Assembly (NCBI GenBank): GCA_020465985.1
Contig: JAANYP010002010.1
Coordinates: 124,001-188,000, forward strand
DNA from: Centrapalus pauciflorus
Lineage: Eukaryota; Streptophyta; Magnoliopsida; Asterales; Asteraceae
Direction: 5' to 3'
DNA: 64,000 bases
In this document: one piece after another, positions 21,746 through 32,958 of the stretch
Position numbering within the stretch: the first letter of the stretch is position 1
How the letters are laid out: each line of letters opens with the position of its first letter
The notes under the pieces: model-generated
The model's input: only the letters and a program-made list of their open reading frames with translations
Database searches by the model: none
Told to the model about the DNA's origin: nothing
Position numbers and translations under genes: made by a program

Positions 21746-23294
21746 GGGTATAACGAGTGATTTTATCAGTTACACACTTCTTAAAATTGGACACGTGGAA
21801 GGTATTATAAACGTTACTAAGCTCTGGGGGCAGATCGAGTCCATAAGCTACCGGGCCAATTCTTTTGGTGATCTTGAATGGTCCGATATAACGAGGATTG
21901 AGTTTTCCTCGTTTCCCAAAACGGATTACGCCCTTCCAAGGCGAGACTTTCAACATTACTTGATCTCCCTCTTGAAATTCCAAATCCTTCCGTCGAACAT
22001 CGACAGAGCTTTTCTGTCGATCCCGCGCGATCTTTAATCGGTTTCGAATCTGGGCTATCTTTTCTGTAGTCTCTTGGATGATCTCAGGTCCAGTAATCTG
22101 ACTATCTCCTACTTCAGCCCAACAAAGTGGTGATCGACACTTTCTCCCATAGAGTGCCTCGAATGGTGCGGTCTTAATACTTGAGTGATAGCTGTTGTTA
22201 TAGGAAAACTCGACTAACGGCAGGTGCCTGTCCCAACTTTTGCCAAAGTCGATGACACATGCCCTTAGCATGTCTTCCAAGGTCTGAATCGTCCTTTCAC
22301 TCTGACCATCCGTTTGCGGGTGGTAGGCTGTGCTCATATCTAGACGTGTACCCATTGCTTCTTTCAATGACTGCCAAAATCTTGATGTGAACCGGCTGTC
22401 TCTGTCTGATATAATTGATACTGGCACTCCATGCCTTGAGACGACATCTTTAAGATAGATTCGTGTTAACTTATCCATCTTATTAGTCTCCTTGATTGGC
22501 AGGAAGTGTGCGGTCTTCGTAAGTCGATCCACAATCACCCAAATGGTGTCGTAACCTCCGCAAGTCTTCGGCAACTTGGTGATGAAATCCATGGTGATGT
22601 TCTCCCACTTCCACTGGGGTATTTCTGGTTGAACTAGCAATCCTGATGGTTTTTGGTGCTCAGCCTTAACCTTCAAACATGTTAAGCACTTGCTGACATA
22701 GGTAGCAATGTCAGCCTTCATGTTTGGCCACCAGTATATTCCCTGCAAGTCGTGGTACATCTGATCTGACCCTGGATGAATAGCATATCTTGTTTTATGC
22801 CCTTCACCCATGATCAGCTTCCTTAGTCCTCCGAATTTTGGTAGCCAAATTTTGCCCATGAAGTACCGACATCCATCTGGCTTGATATCAAATTGCTTAT
22901 CCATACCTCTCAAGGCTTCATCCAGTATATTACCCTCCTTGACTGCTTCTTCTTGTGCCTCGCGGACTTGAGAGTTTAGGTTTGACTGTATAGTCATGAC
23001 CAAAGCTCGGACTCTCAATGGCTTAACCCGTTCCTTTCGGCTCAAGGCATCAGCTACAACATTCGCCTTCCCCGGATGATAACGAATTTCGCAGTCATAA
23101 TCGCTAAGCAGTTCAACCCAACGACGTTGCCTCATATTTAACTCTTTCTGATTCAGGATATGCTGAAGGCTTTTATGGTCTGAGAACACCGTACACTTAG
23201 TTCCGTACAGGTAGTGCCTCCATATTTTGAGAGCAAACACCACTGCTCCAAGCTCCAAGTCATGAGTCGTATAGTTCACCTCTTGGGCTTTGAG
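21720..23294 (-). pseudogene. CHR-Y RNase H C-terminus and integrase
   Basis: A 519-residue open frame. RNase H part: THDLELGAVVFALKIW, FSDHKSLQHIL, YHPGKANVVADALSRK. Integrase zinc domain: HKTRYAIHPGSDQMYHDL and CLTCLKVKAEH, with the His and Cys residues present. Core: ITMDFITKLP (first D), ISDRDSRFTSRFWQ (second D), YHPQTDGQSERTIQTLEDM (E). C-terminus: FGKRGKLNPRYIGPFKITKR. All DDE residues are kept. A single stop at about 23296 separates it from the RT frame upstream, and a frameshift at about 21740 removes the chromodomain. Confidence 0.93.
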
Positions 23295-24638
23295 CTACCG
23301 TGATGCGTAAGCCATGACTTTATCCCTTTGCATGAGCATACAACCTAATCCATTGTGTGAGGCATCACAGTAGACCACAAAATTTTCAGTTCCTTCAGGT
23401 AAGGACAGAATTGGTGCACTACACAATCTTTGCTTTAACTCCTGAAACGCCTGTTCTTGCTCTTCACCCCAGACATATTTTACATCCTTCCGAGTCAACT
23501 CTGTTAGGGAACCTGCTATTTTTGAGAAGTTTTCGATAAATCGCCTATAATAACCGACAAGTCCTAGAAATTGGCGGATTTCAGTGGGAGTTCTAGGAAT
23601 CGCCCAGTTCTTTATGGCCTCGATTTTTGATGGATCAACTTCGATTCCCTGGCTGTTGATCACATGTCCAAGGAATTTAACTTCTCGCAACCAAAATTCA
23701 CATTTTGAAAATTTGGCGTATAACTGCTCCTTCTCTAACAACTCCAAGATCAGCTTGAGATGTTGTTCGTGCTCCTCCTTATTTCTGGAATAGATGAGGA
23801 TATCGTCTATGAACACTATTACAAATTTGTCCAGATACGGTTTACACACTCGATTCATGAGGTCCATGAATACGGCTGGTGCGTTGGTCAAACCGAATGG
23901 CATCACCTGGAATTCGTAATGTCCATAACGGGTTCTGAATGCTGTCTTGGGAATGTCTACTTCCCGAACCTTTACTTGATGATAACGGGATCGCAGATCA
24001 ATCTTAGAGTAGAAGCTAGATCCCTGTAGTTGGTCAAACAGGTTGTCAATTCTGGGAAGGGGGTAGTGGTTCTTTACTGTCAACTTGTTTAGCTCTCGGT
24101 AATCTATGCACATTCTGAAGGATCCGTCTTTCTTCTTCACGAACAAGGCCGGAGCTCCCCAAGGTGAGGAACTTGGTCGAATGAATCCTTTATCCATCAA
24201 CTCTTGTAGTTGATTGGATAGCTCTTGCATTTCAGAAGGAGCGAGTCTATATGGGGCTCTTGCGACCGGTGCAGCTCCCGGTACCAAATCGATTTGAAAC
24301 TCCACTTGCCTAGCTGGCGGAAGCCCATGCAAGTATTCCGGGAAGACCTTCGGATAGTCACAAACTACTGGAATATCCTCGAGTCGTTTCTCCTCCGACT
24401 CTTTTTCTACAATTTGTACTAATACCGCATGGAAACCTTTTCTAAGGCACTTTAATGTTCTTAGGCCGGATATGACATTCAGCTGACGGTTCTTTCTTTC
24501 CCCTTGGACTGTTAGGACCTTCTTCTTATGAAGTGGTATCCGTACCACTTTCTTACCGCACAAAATCTCGGCATGATTGTGTGACAACCAATCCATGCCA
24601 ATTACTACATCAAAACTTCTGAGTTCTATAGGCATCAA
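23295..24638 (-). pseudogene. CHR-Y protease end, reverse transcriptase and RNase H start
   Basis: A 447-residue open frame. It starts at the end of protease (SFDVVIGMDWLSHNHAEILC), then RT: PYRLAPSEMQELSNQLQELM, FVKKKDGSFRMCIDYRELN, FRTRYGHYEFQVMPFGLTNA and the catalytic VFIDDILIYSR, with both aspartates present. It continues through FLGLVGYYRRFIENFSKIAG to the start of RNase H (VYCDASHNGLGCMLMQRDKV). A stop after the residues AYASR breaks it from the rest of RNase H. The domains and spacing are those of a normal gypsy pol. Confidence 0.94.
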
Positions 24639-24904
24639 GTCTATCTTAAAGGGATGATCTGATAGCTTCAGTGTGCATTCCTTAATAATACTACTTGCCT
24701 CTATTATTTCGCCGTCAGCCAGTTATATAGTATAAGAGTTGTCTAACGGAAAAGGAGTGGCATTCAATTGCTTACTAAACTTATCAGATATAAAGCTCCT
24801 ATCAGCCCCAGTATCAAAGAGTACGTATGCGTAAATGTCATTTAAAAGAAACGTACCTGATACCACATGGGGGTCCTGACGAGCGTCACCTGCTCCTAAC
24901 ACAA
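24639..24904 (-). pseudogene. CHR-Y protease N-terminal part
   Basis: Protease active site reads VLFDTGADRSFI at about 24790-24830, with the D-T-G-A motif intact. A stop codon near 24727 lies between this and the downstream IDLMPIELRSFDVVI frame. Upstream it joins the end of gag without a clear frame change. Confidence 0.85.
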
Positions 24905-25937
24905 AAGCTCTCCCCTAAGCTCTTCCACCATTTCTCAACTTCGGGCACTCACTCCTGAAGTGCCCGGCTGCTTCACATTCATAGCAGCCTCTCGGATTGC
25001 CGCCATTGATACCCGGGGTTCCAAATTTATAATCCTTGGCCAAATGACCAATACGCTTGCATTTTCCGCAAGGGGTTGGGCAGGGACCCTTGTTGTGATG
25101 AAAGGTGCATTGGGTGCAGAAAGGCTTGGTACCTGTGTAGCCCTTCCTTGACTCAACTCCTGCTACATAAGCCTTGATGGTCTCGGACTTCTTGGATTGC
25201 GAGCCCGTATTTCTCTCGGACTTGTCCTCCCATTTCCTCTTGTTTTCCCCGGCCTTGGCTTCGATTCTCCGGGACACTTGATCCATAAGGTTATTGGCCA
25301 TTCTGATGGCGTCCTGAATGGTGGTTGCGTTGGAGGCAGTGATATTTCCTTAAATTTGAGGAGCGAGTCCCCAAATGTAACGCTCGATTTTCTTGTATTC
25401 TAGGGTCACCATCTGAGGGCACAGAATACTTAGTTCGTGGAATCGGTTGGTGTACCCAGCTACATCCGTTCCCTTTATAGCCAGATTCCAAAACTCTTAC
25501 TCCATCTTCTGTAGTTCATTCCTCGGGCATTACTCATCGGTCATCATCTGCTTTAACTCGGTCCAGGCGAGTTGGTAAGCTGCATCAATCCCCACAGACT
25601 GGGTATACGAGTTCCACCATGTCAAGGCGCTGTCTTGCAGAGTGTGGGTGGCGAACTTTACCTTGTCTTCTTCAATGCATCCGCTAACACGGAAGACAGA
25701 CTCCAACTTTTCGAAGCATCGTACTAATCCAACGGCTCCTTCAATTCCATTGAAGTATCGGGGCTTGCAGCTCAAAAACCCCTTAATTCCACAACCCTTT
25801 GAGTGGGTTTCAGTTCCTCCCATGGTGCGGCTAGCACCACCATCTCCATTAGCTGAACTGTTCCGGTTTGTCTCATAAGTGGCTATAGCAGCAGCCATTC
25901 TTTGTGCAACTAGTTCCTCAATTTCGGCAGCGTTCAT
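24905..25937 (-). pseudogene. CHR-Y gag
   Basis: Gag runs in one main frame from the ATG at 25937 (NAAEIEELVAQRMAAAIATY) through the capsid-like region (YFNGIEGAVGLVRCFEKLES, LTWWNSYTQSVG) to two zinc knuckles in the lower part (CGKCKRIGHLAKDY with its last cysteine changed to tyrosine, and CYECEAAGHFRSEC intact). About three stop codons lie at 25350-25530, between the frames at 25530-25937 and 24915-25301. It is a recognisable but broken gag. Confidence 0.9.
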
Positions 25938-26190
25938 AGTTCATCTTGGCGGCATTATCTTATAGTTTAAAGAAAAGAGCATAGTGTAAGAAGTTGAATC
26001 TTAAAGATGTAATTTTTCTTAAGGCACAACACTATCACAATTTCATAAATAACTTGCAATTTTCATTAATCATTCATAACTTTCTTACATTGGGGCGGGT
26101 TATTACCCGAAAATTTTTAGTCCTACACTATTACATAATAATTTCCTAATATTACAAAGATAGAGGAGGGGGTACTAGGTGCGGGAGTGA

Positions 26191-26964
26191 TCAGGGGTCT
26201 CTCCCTTTTCCAAAGCATTGAGGCGCTGTGTCCAGCTCCTCATTACAGGCCTCGCTCTCGGCTAATCGTTGCCAAAGCTCATCTAGTCCGCCCTGCTGGA
26301 TGGCAAGGGCGTGTTGGTTGGCCCAGTATAAATTGGAGTTTTGTAACTCCTCCCGCTCTAACCGAGCGGTCATTTCTCCGATGTCTTGGTTAAGCAACCG
26401 AAGTTGGAGATCATGCCTTGAAGACCGTGCTACCAAGAGTGGTATGGTCTGTTCGGCGGGTTCTTGGGTGAGTGACGGAATAGGTGCGGAGGATGGTCCT
26501 CCGATCTCAAAGTGGGAAGGGATTCCTTCCTCTTGCATCCACTCACGGAGGGTCTCAGGCATCCATCCCCATCGTCGGGCGTCTACCCATCGGTGCTGTG
26601 GTGGGGGATTGGGTTGGGGAGTCGGGATGGGAATAGACTCCCGTCTCGGCGTGATCACCGTCTTTCGGGGTGTGTACAACATCTTAGGGCCGTTTGGGTA
26701 AGGGCGGTACGACATAAATGAAGGCTCCGCCGGGTGGTATGGAATGCGGGCGGGGATTGCTAGGGGCGGTGGATCCTCTCCGTCGTCATCTTCTTCCATA
26801 GGTTCCTCTTCTGACTCCTCCATTGGTTCTTCGGAGGGGTCTTCATCTTTAGATGGTTCTCCTTCAGTGAAAACCTCAGTGACTTCGGGGCTTATCGGGG
26901 TGTACTCATCCTCTGAATCTGACAAGATGATGGTCTCTGGGTGGGACATGTTTTCTGCTATCAA
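26191..26964 (-). CDS. CHR-Y leader ORF upstream of gag (unknown function)
   Basis: An uninterrupted 257-residue frame between the primer site and gag, on the element's sense strand. The N-terminus has IILSDSEDEYTPISPE followed by a strongly acidic stretch (EEPMEESEEEPMEEDDDGED). The middle is proline-rich with PIPTPQPNPPPQHRW and RRWGWMPETLREWMQEEG. The C-terminus (LLNQDIGEMTARLEREEL onward) looks like a coiled coil. I recognise no domain. The related CHR-V element has the start of the same ORF at 60596-60823. It is open here while gag and pol carry stops. It could be a separate leader protein or a detached gag N-terminus. Confidence 0.65.
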   Translation of the reverse strand: MIAENMSHPETIILSDSEDEYTPISPEVTEVFTEGEPSKDEDPSEEPMEESEEEPMEEDDDGEDPPPLAIPARIPYHPAEPSFMSYRPYPNGPKMLYTPRKTVITPRRESIPIPTPQPNPPPQHRWVDARRWGWMPETLREWMQEEGIPSHFEIGGPSSAPIPSLTQEPAEQTIPLLVARSSRHDLQLRLLNQDIGEMTARLEREELQNSNLYWANQHALAIQQGGLDELWQRLAESEACNEELDTAPQCFGKGRDP

Positions 26965-27067
26965 GGTCCATGCATAGTCTTTTAGTTAGTTACAAGATAT
27001 TTTCAAAATCAGTAAAACTTAAGTGCAGTTATAGTCTAGGGTACTAATGCAACCTAGTTCACTATAA

Positions 27068-27085
27068 CTATGGCTTTGATATCAA
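27068..27085 (-). other. Primer-binding site of CHR-Y
   Basis: Minus strand TTGATATCAAAGCCATAG lies two bases after the 5' LTR end. It is a decayed form of the initiator-Met tRNA complement; the related CHR-V site at 60498 is closer to the standard sequence. Confidence 0.85.
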
Positions 27086-27087
27086 TC

Positions 27088-28050
27088 TGTCACACCCCGT
27101 TACCTCGGTTGGCAACGAAACGTGACGTCGCGAAAATGTAACCATAATCATAATGAACGACCACTATATGGACGTTTTAAAAAATACATCGATATAACTT
27201 TAAATGATAGAAATGTTTTACGTAACCTGAAAATGATAAAAAGTAGTTCGCAAGGTACAGTGATTTAAATACATAATTAAATTATCCAAAATAATGCAAT
27301 CAAATCTCCGACGGTTTGAAAATGAGTGCGAGTCCTTAAGTGCGGAAGCTTGAAAATACTACCAATGTGGTGGACTTGCCTTAATATCCTGAAAGTACAC
27401 TTTAAAATACGTCAACAAAAATTGTTGGTGAGCTCATAGGTTTACACGTAAATCTGACTTGTATGGACAACAATAATAGATTTTGAATTTATAAAATCAA
27501 AAATTCAATGTTATGTATTACATATAAACCATCATGCAACCGAAGCTTAATTAAAATGAGTTTACCCTGTGCAGTATCCCCGACTGTAATACTGTGTGTT
27601 GAATATATATGCATTCGCTGTTAGCCGATCCGAACTAACCCGAATGGGGGGCATGACTCCCGATAGATCTATCCACAATATATTCGCGCTTACAAATAGA
27701 TGCAATTAACGGTTCATGATATAAGGGCTGATGGAACCACATGTGTAATACATAATAGAAATGAAGTTGTTTTCATGTCCATATAAAAACGAAGCATGTA
27801 TTTCAACCCCAAAACATAACCGTGTGAAAATAGGGGCTATGAGGACTCACCGAGATTGCGATGGCAAAAACTAACGTAAAAAGCTATTTAGCGTGAATGG
27901 ATGGATGATGCGTCATGTGAGTTTAATCGAGTCCTAAATGATAATAATGACTTAATATCTCTAATATATGATGATATATATATTTATAGATTTTTATGTC
28001 TTAAATCACCCAACATTACAAGTTTATAAATAAAATCCGCTTAAAACGTC

Positions 28051-28092
<42 letters not shown>

Positions 28093-29475
28093 TTCCAGCT
28101 TTTTCGAAGGTTTTTCGGCCTACTTTGAGGCTGTTTTTGACCAAGCTCCAAAATGTTTTAGACTTTGGTTTTCTAGGACATTAAACTACTATATACAAAG
28201 GATTTTTAGAATCAAAAACGGTCATTTTTCGAGATGTTTAGTTTGGTGAAAAAGCTCGTTAAAAACTCTATGTTGGCCATTTTTGAGCTGTCAAACTTTC
28301 GGTTTCCCAAATAATTTCTGGAGGTCTTAAACTCCAAAATGAATTATGAAAACTTCCAGATCTATAGTTAAGACATAGATCTAACTTTTGAGACAAGAAT
28401 CAACTCTTTTTGTTAAGTTGTGAATTAGTTATGATTTTTCAAAGTCGATATAAATTTTCTGCCGAAAATCCGCAGTTTATAAACTTGAAACAACTTATGA
28501 TTCTTGTTGTTTATTCAAAGACTACTTGTATAAAAGTTATAAAACACATATATATCACATGTTTTCATAAAGTTAAAATTTTTATAATGTGTTCATATAT
28601 TCATAAACACATTTAAAGAAACAACTTAAAAATAAAAACTAGAAACTTATAAACTTGAGTTTTATGCAAGACTTATATAAATATAAATATAAGATGTAAT
28701 AAGATAGTATTTACTTACTTTGATGTTTTTAGAAGAATGGAAATGAGTAGAAGGTTGGATCTTCAAAGGTTTCACCAAGAACACATTGCAAATGAAGAAC
28801 ACTTGAAAGAAAAGTTTTGTGGAGTATGTGTGTGTGTGTGTGTGGCCGGTTTCTAGAGAGGGAGGAATAGATTTTTGGTGTGAAGAATGAAATGGAAATT
28901 GCTCTCTATTTATAGAGGATGAAAAGGTGTGAAATGATGGCAAGAATGGAGGTTGAGTAAGATGTCTTGCAATGTATGGAGAAGGATGAAGACATTTGAT
29001 GTTGATTGTGCATGGTTGATGAAATAAAATATTGAAGTTGTGTACTATATGGGTTGGCCGGCCATGTGATGAATATTTGTGTATTTTCATTTTTTTTTTG
29101 TATAAATGTATTTAGAATGTATTCTTGTATTTCCCTTTTCTTGAAAATTTATAAATATTTTTGAATGCATTGTTTTAATGAATTGTTTTAGTCTTGCATA
29201 ATTAATGTTAAGTAATTGTATTTGTGTATGATTAGTGTCACTAATCATAATTTACTTATGTACTTAGTTGAATTAATCCCTCATATCATAAATTGATCGG
29301 ATTAATTGATTTCTCATTCATCGCACCGATGAATTTGATTATAATTCAGTTGAATTTTCTAATAAACCTTGTTAATCACTTGATTAATTTCTAATGACCA
29401 CTGATTAGGTTATAATTGACTGTTAAATACAGATTAGGTGGTTGCTGCTAACCTGGTTTAGTGCCGGATGTTACA
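27088..29475 (-). mobile_element. CHR-Y 5' LTR
   Basis: 2388 bases, from TGTAACATCCGG at 29475 to GGTGTGACA at 27088 on the minus strand. It is very similar to the 3' LTR, with a shorter (TA)n run (about 28057-28089). It lacks about 40 bases found in the 3' LTR at 20645-20690. Together with the 3' LTR it defines the element ends. Confidence 0.95.
28907..28914 (-). promoter_or_regulatory. TATA box in CHR-Y 5' LTR
   Basis: Minus strand CTATAAATAGAG, at the same relative position as in the 3' LTR and in CHR-V. It is the likely core promoter for the element's RNA. Confidence 0.75.
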
Positions 29476-30450
29476 TGATCTCTGTACTTTTTAACCATAT
29501 TTTTGCATGTTTGGGAACAGAGTTTAGCATTTACCTCAGATGGTAGTTCAGTGGAAGTAACGTTAGATGTTTCTGCCATAAGAGCTTGATTTTGAAACTC
29601 CTCTTCTGTCTTATCACTCCAGTCAAACACATTGTCTTCTTGAGAAACAAGTGCTTGTGATGATGAAGCTTGATTAGTTTGCTGGCGTCTTGGTGGCAGT
29701 TGACCTTGGGATCTACATTCTCTGGCAAAGTGTCCAAGCTTAAAGCATTTAAAGCATTCAACTTTTGATTTATCAAATGCTGGTTTGCCTTCTGGTCTGG
29801 CTTGAAAGTTTGGTCTGCCAGTTCTCTTCAGGAATCTTTTGGCTCTCATAGTCAACATAGCATGCTGCCATTTCAAGTCCATCTCTTCTAGATCATCTGG
29901 ATGGATTTGTTCTAAATCTTCAGCATTTAGAGCAAACAGTCCATCATTTGCAACAAAAGCTTCATAATAAACTTCAGTAGAGCTACCATCAGCACCTGAA
30001 AAGGAATCACAACAGTTAGATTTATCAGTTAATGCTGATGACAGCAGAGCATTGTTATGATTGTAAGAAAAAGATTTCTTTTTATTCTCAATCTCAGTTT
30101 CAAACACTCTCAGGATTGTGTAAATATCATCCAACTCTATTTCATCAAGAGTATCTTTGGTTCTCCATTGAGCAGCATAGAATGTCCAATCTTCACCAAG
30201 TGATCTAAGGAATTTTCTGTTTACTTCATCTTGATCCAAGCTGACTGTAGCACTCTCCAATTCACTAATCAGTTTATTAAACCTGTCAAAAATTTGAGTA
30301 AGGTTTTCATTTTTGCCACCAGAAAAGTTTTCATACTGTTGTTTAAGAAGATCTTTTTGATTCCTTTTGGTGCTAGCATTGCAAGCAAATCTTTTCTCTA
30401 AAGCAACCCAAAGAGAATGAGCAGTATAAAACTTTTTAAACTGATGAATG
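29476..30450 (-). pseudogene. SIRE-C gag, middle part with first zinc knuckle
   Basis: Minus-strand continuation of SIRE-C gag between the CHR-Y and SIRE-Z insertions. It contains LWVALEKRFACNASTKRNQ, a leucine-rich capsid-like segment, DLEEMDLKWQHAMLTMRAKR and the CCHC knuckle CFKCFKLGHFARECRSQ. This arrangement is typical of SIRE-type copia gag. It joins 19142 downstream across CHR-Y (duplicated TGATC) and 43712 upstream across SIRE-Z (GAATG / GAGTG). Confidence 0.9.
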
Positions 30451-31029
30451 TGTAAGGTCTTGGACTAACAGATCTATCTAGACGCGACACACACCAACGA
30501 GTGCGGAATTCTCGTTAGCGGCTTGACGGATACATCACTCACACGGAACACGGAGACTACCACGGCGTTGTACGATCGACGACAAACGAACCCACGCGAT
30601 GATTCTCTCCGAACAAACACAATATCAGCTGATAAACTCGAGATCGCCTTTTGCTAATTGCTCACACGAAATCTGCAAAAGTCTCCTAATCATTCGAGTT
30701 AGTCCCTAATTACAGTGCCCCATTCGAATTTGTCCTCATGACAAATTCGAATTTACCTTCAATGTTAAATTCGAATCTATGTTAAATTCGAATTTCACAT
30801 AACAACTTCTATTCGATTATATGTTTTAACTCATGTTTAAATTAATCTTTGGACTTTATGTTTGAACTTCTTGTAATACGTTACACCAAGTTTAAACATA
30901 CAAATAATAAATATCAAACACATAAAATCACATATATCAAACACTAGTTAGTATTCAAACCTTGTAACATGACTAATACAATATGCTAACACACTTTAGA
31001 CTGCTATCGTCACACAGGGTGTACCAACA
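30451..31029 (-). mobile_element. SIRE-Z 3' LTR
   Basis: 579 bases. Minus strand starts TGTTGGTACACCCTG at 31029 and ends CCAAGACCTTACA at 30451. It is shorter than the 5' LTR mainly because of a segment around 43345-43395 present only there. It contains several TTCGAA motifs. Confidence 0.94.
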
Positions 31030-31050
31030 GACTCCCCCTTGACGATAGCT
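31030..31050 (-). other. Polypurine tract of SIRE-Z
   Basis: Minus strand CGTCAAGGGGGAGTC lies directly before the 3' LTR start. It sets the orientation of SIRE-Z. Confidence 0.92.
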
Positions 31051-31070
31051 TCTAACTATTTACATTTTGA

Positions 31071-31595
31071 TTAAGTACTCGGTTTATTTAAACTACTGCT
31101 AGCATACAAGCCTTGCTCAACACAAACTTTAACTACATTCTGATACTTTCTAGCTTCAAACTCCATATGTGCATCACTTGAGATTTGATGAGAATGTAGA
31201 ACTTGAAGATCATCTTTTGAGAGATTAACTAGGTGCAGCGGATCGTATACTCTAAGAATTACTTTTTCTTCAAAGTCTTCCATCACCGCTTCACCTGTTT
31301 CACTTTCCACATACCACCAATTGAGATTATTCAAAACATTTTGTGGCATTGGCTTGAGAGGGACTTTCTTCAAACATCTAACCAGTTTATATTGAATTTT
31401 CATCCAAGGTCTTCCGGTGAGAGGATCAATTCTGGTATTGTCCATTACTCGCTTGCCAACTCTCGGATTGAGCCTTTCAAACTTTCTCGACCTCCCTTCC
31501 TTTCTGATGATCTTAGCTATGATTTCAGCGTAAGGATTGTTGCCGATATTTATGGGCTCCTTCCATGCCAACGCCTTTATCTCAATCTTTGGCAA
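31071..31595 (-). pseudogene. SIRE-Z extra ORF, C-terminal piece
   Basis: A 174-residue open frame ending just upstream of the polypurine tract. It begins in a stretch with LAWKEPINIGNNPYAEIIAK and RKFERLNPRVGKRVMDN, then DDLQVLHSHQISSDAHMEFE, and ends SSSLNKPST. The WKEPI... / WKEF... and LxxLR-type segments loosely resemble the SIRE-E extra ORF, but I cannot align them with confidence. No membrane span or signal peptide is visible. It is the last of four pieces of a large downstream ORF. Confidence 0.6.
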
Positions 31596-31670
31596 GGAGT
31601 TGAAATCTTTTAGTCTTCTTCTGAGATACTGGAGGCCATCCTTTCGTTTGATAATGAATAGCTGCAGTTC

Positions 31671-32111
31671 TCAATTAAAGAACCAGCTTAGAATACTTCC
31701 TGACAGCTCTCCAGTACCAGGTACGCGCATCTTTTTCTTCAACTCTAACTCCTTATTCTCTGCCCTGAACCACAGCTTTCTTTTTTCTTCATTTGAACGC
31801 TCACTGGCAGGCTCTTCAGATGATGATTCAGCATTTAAAGCAGCTTTGACCGCTTCTATGTCAATCACATTATTTCCTTCTGACACATATGAATCCGTGA
31901 ACGGATTAGGTTGAACGATGATCTCATTCGCGTCATCTTCTTCATCAACATAGACCTCGTCATCAGATTTCCAGTCTGTTATGTCTTCAGGCACGAACTC
32001 CCCTTCTTCCAGGTCTTCAACTTCATCCTCAAAATCAAAGTCAAAATCTAACGGCTCTTCCTCGATATCCATCAGAGCTTCAATGATTTCATTCATATCG
32101 CTCTCGACCAC
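31671..32111 (-). pseudogene. SIRE-Z extra ORF, acidic piece
   Basis: A 146-residue frame rich in Asp and Glu (LDFDFDFEDEVEDLEEGEFV) followed by a Lys/Glu helix ending KKKMRVPGTGELSGSILSW. It is separated from the next piece by a stop near 31671 and a short gap. Probably one domain of the same large extra protein; no known family recognised. Confidence 0.55.
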
Positions 32112-32323
32112 CTTCGAGGAACTTGCCTCTCCTCCTTCGGCTTCACCTTGACTAGGCTCCCCCTGAGTTTCAGCATATAGAGCAGCAGGAAAATCTACTG
32201 GCTCATTCTCTTTCTATGCATTGGGATCATCGCCTTCATCATGTCCCCCTTGCTGCTCCTCCGGATCTCTACAACTCGTCTCCCCCGAGCCTTTAGATTT
32301 TTCAGTAATTGCTCAATGAGGGA

Positions 32324-32884
32324 TCACATCGATCGAATCTCAGCAGCTTGATCTGCAACAAAGGTTTTAAGCTCCAGATTCTCTTCCTCAATCTTTCCAA
32401 CATGCTTCTTTAACTCAGCATTATCTTTATCAATATTTGCGTTATGAGTCTGTATCTCACCAACAGCTTTTGTCAATTGAAAGATTTGGACTTGCTGGAA
32501 GTCAACCTTGCTCCTCAGCTCAGAAAACCTTTGATTGTCCATGAAGGTTGATGATGTGGATGGTAAGGATTGGATGGGAGTAGGGATGATTGGTGGAGGA
32601 ACGAATGCTTGAACAGGTGGTGGTTGTGGAATGGGTTCTGATGGTTGGGCGGTAGGTATTTCTAGCTCTGCAGCTGAGGCTGATGAAGCTCCCTGCATGA
32701 AGCGATGTCTCTTAGCTCTCTGCCTCGGTATCAAAGGAACTACTTCTTCTTCCTCAAAATCTGAGTCATCGTCATCAGAAACTGTCGATGCTCTTTTCTT
32801 TGTAGCCTCTTCATTGATAACCAACAACCTTGACCCATAGGTGCTTATTCTGATAGCTGGATCTTCTCCCTCTTTCTCAATCAC
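32324..32884 (-). pseudogene. SIRE-Z extra ORF, proline-rich and coiled-coil piece
   Basis: A 186-residue frame: RISTYGSRLLVINEEATKK, an acidic patch, a basic patch (RQRAKRHRF), a Pro-rich stretch (SEPIPQPPPVQAFVPPPIIP) and a heptad-like coiled coil (LTKAVGEIQTHNANIDKDNA). A stop at about 32324 ends it. The relic U at 49191-56711 has a similar Pro/Thr-rich and helical make-up and may be part of a similar ORF. Confidence 0.55.
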
Positions 32885-32958
32885 CAGCTCTTCAACTTCA
32901 TCAGACTCAGAATCAGATGTTGACTCTGCTTCAGCTGCTGTCTCAAGTTGATACTCAT

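Larger units (their letters stand above)
19143..29475 (-). mobile_element. CHR-Y: complete chromovirus inserted in SIRE-C gag
   Basis: A full Ty3/gypsy element of 10,333 bases on the minus strand. It has two LTRs of about 2.35-2.39 kb, a primer site, a leader ORF, gag, protease, RT, RNase H, integrase, chromodomain and a purine tract. It is flanked by the direct 5-base duplication TGATC (19138-19142 and 29476-29480). Removing it and one duplication rejoins the SIRE-C gag. It carries a handful of stops and one frameshift, so it is recently dead or helped in trans. Confidence 0.95.

Noticed and set aside
24915..25301. CCHC zinc-finger frame as a host gene
   Set aside because: It lies in frame order between gag and protease of CHR-Y; the same applies to 7744-8210.
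26228..26701. 157-codon frame opposite the CHR-Y leader ORF
   Set aside because: It is a Ser/Cys-rich shadow of the sense ORF, which has the better composition and a homologue in CHR-V.
30700..31020. CRISPR-like array from the repeated TTCGAA motif
   Set aside because: No regular spacing, no spacers of constant length, and this is a plant LTR.
32631..32840. Host protein-coding genes
   Set aside because: I searched each gap between elements and found none with exon-like coding pattern; all plus-strand frames such as this one are shadows of retroelement ORFs.
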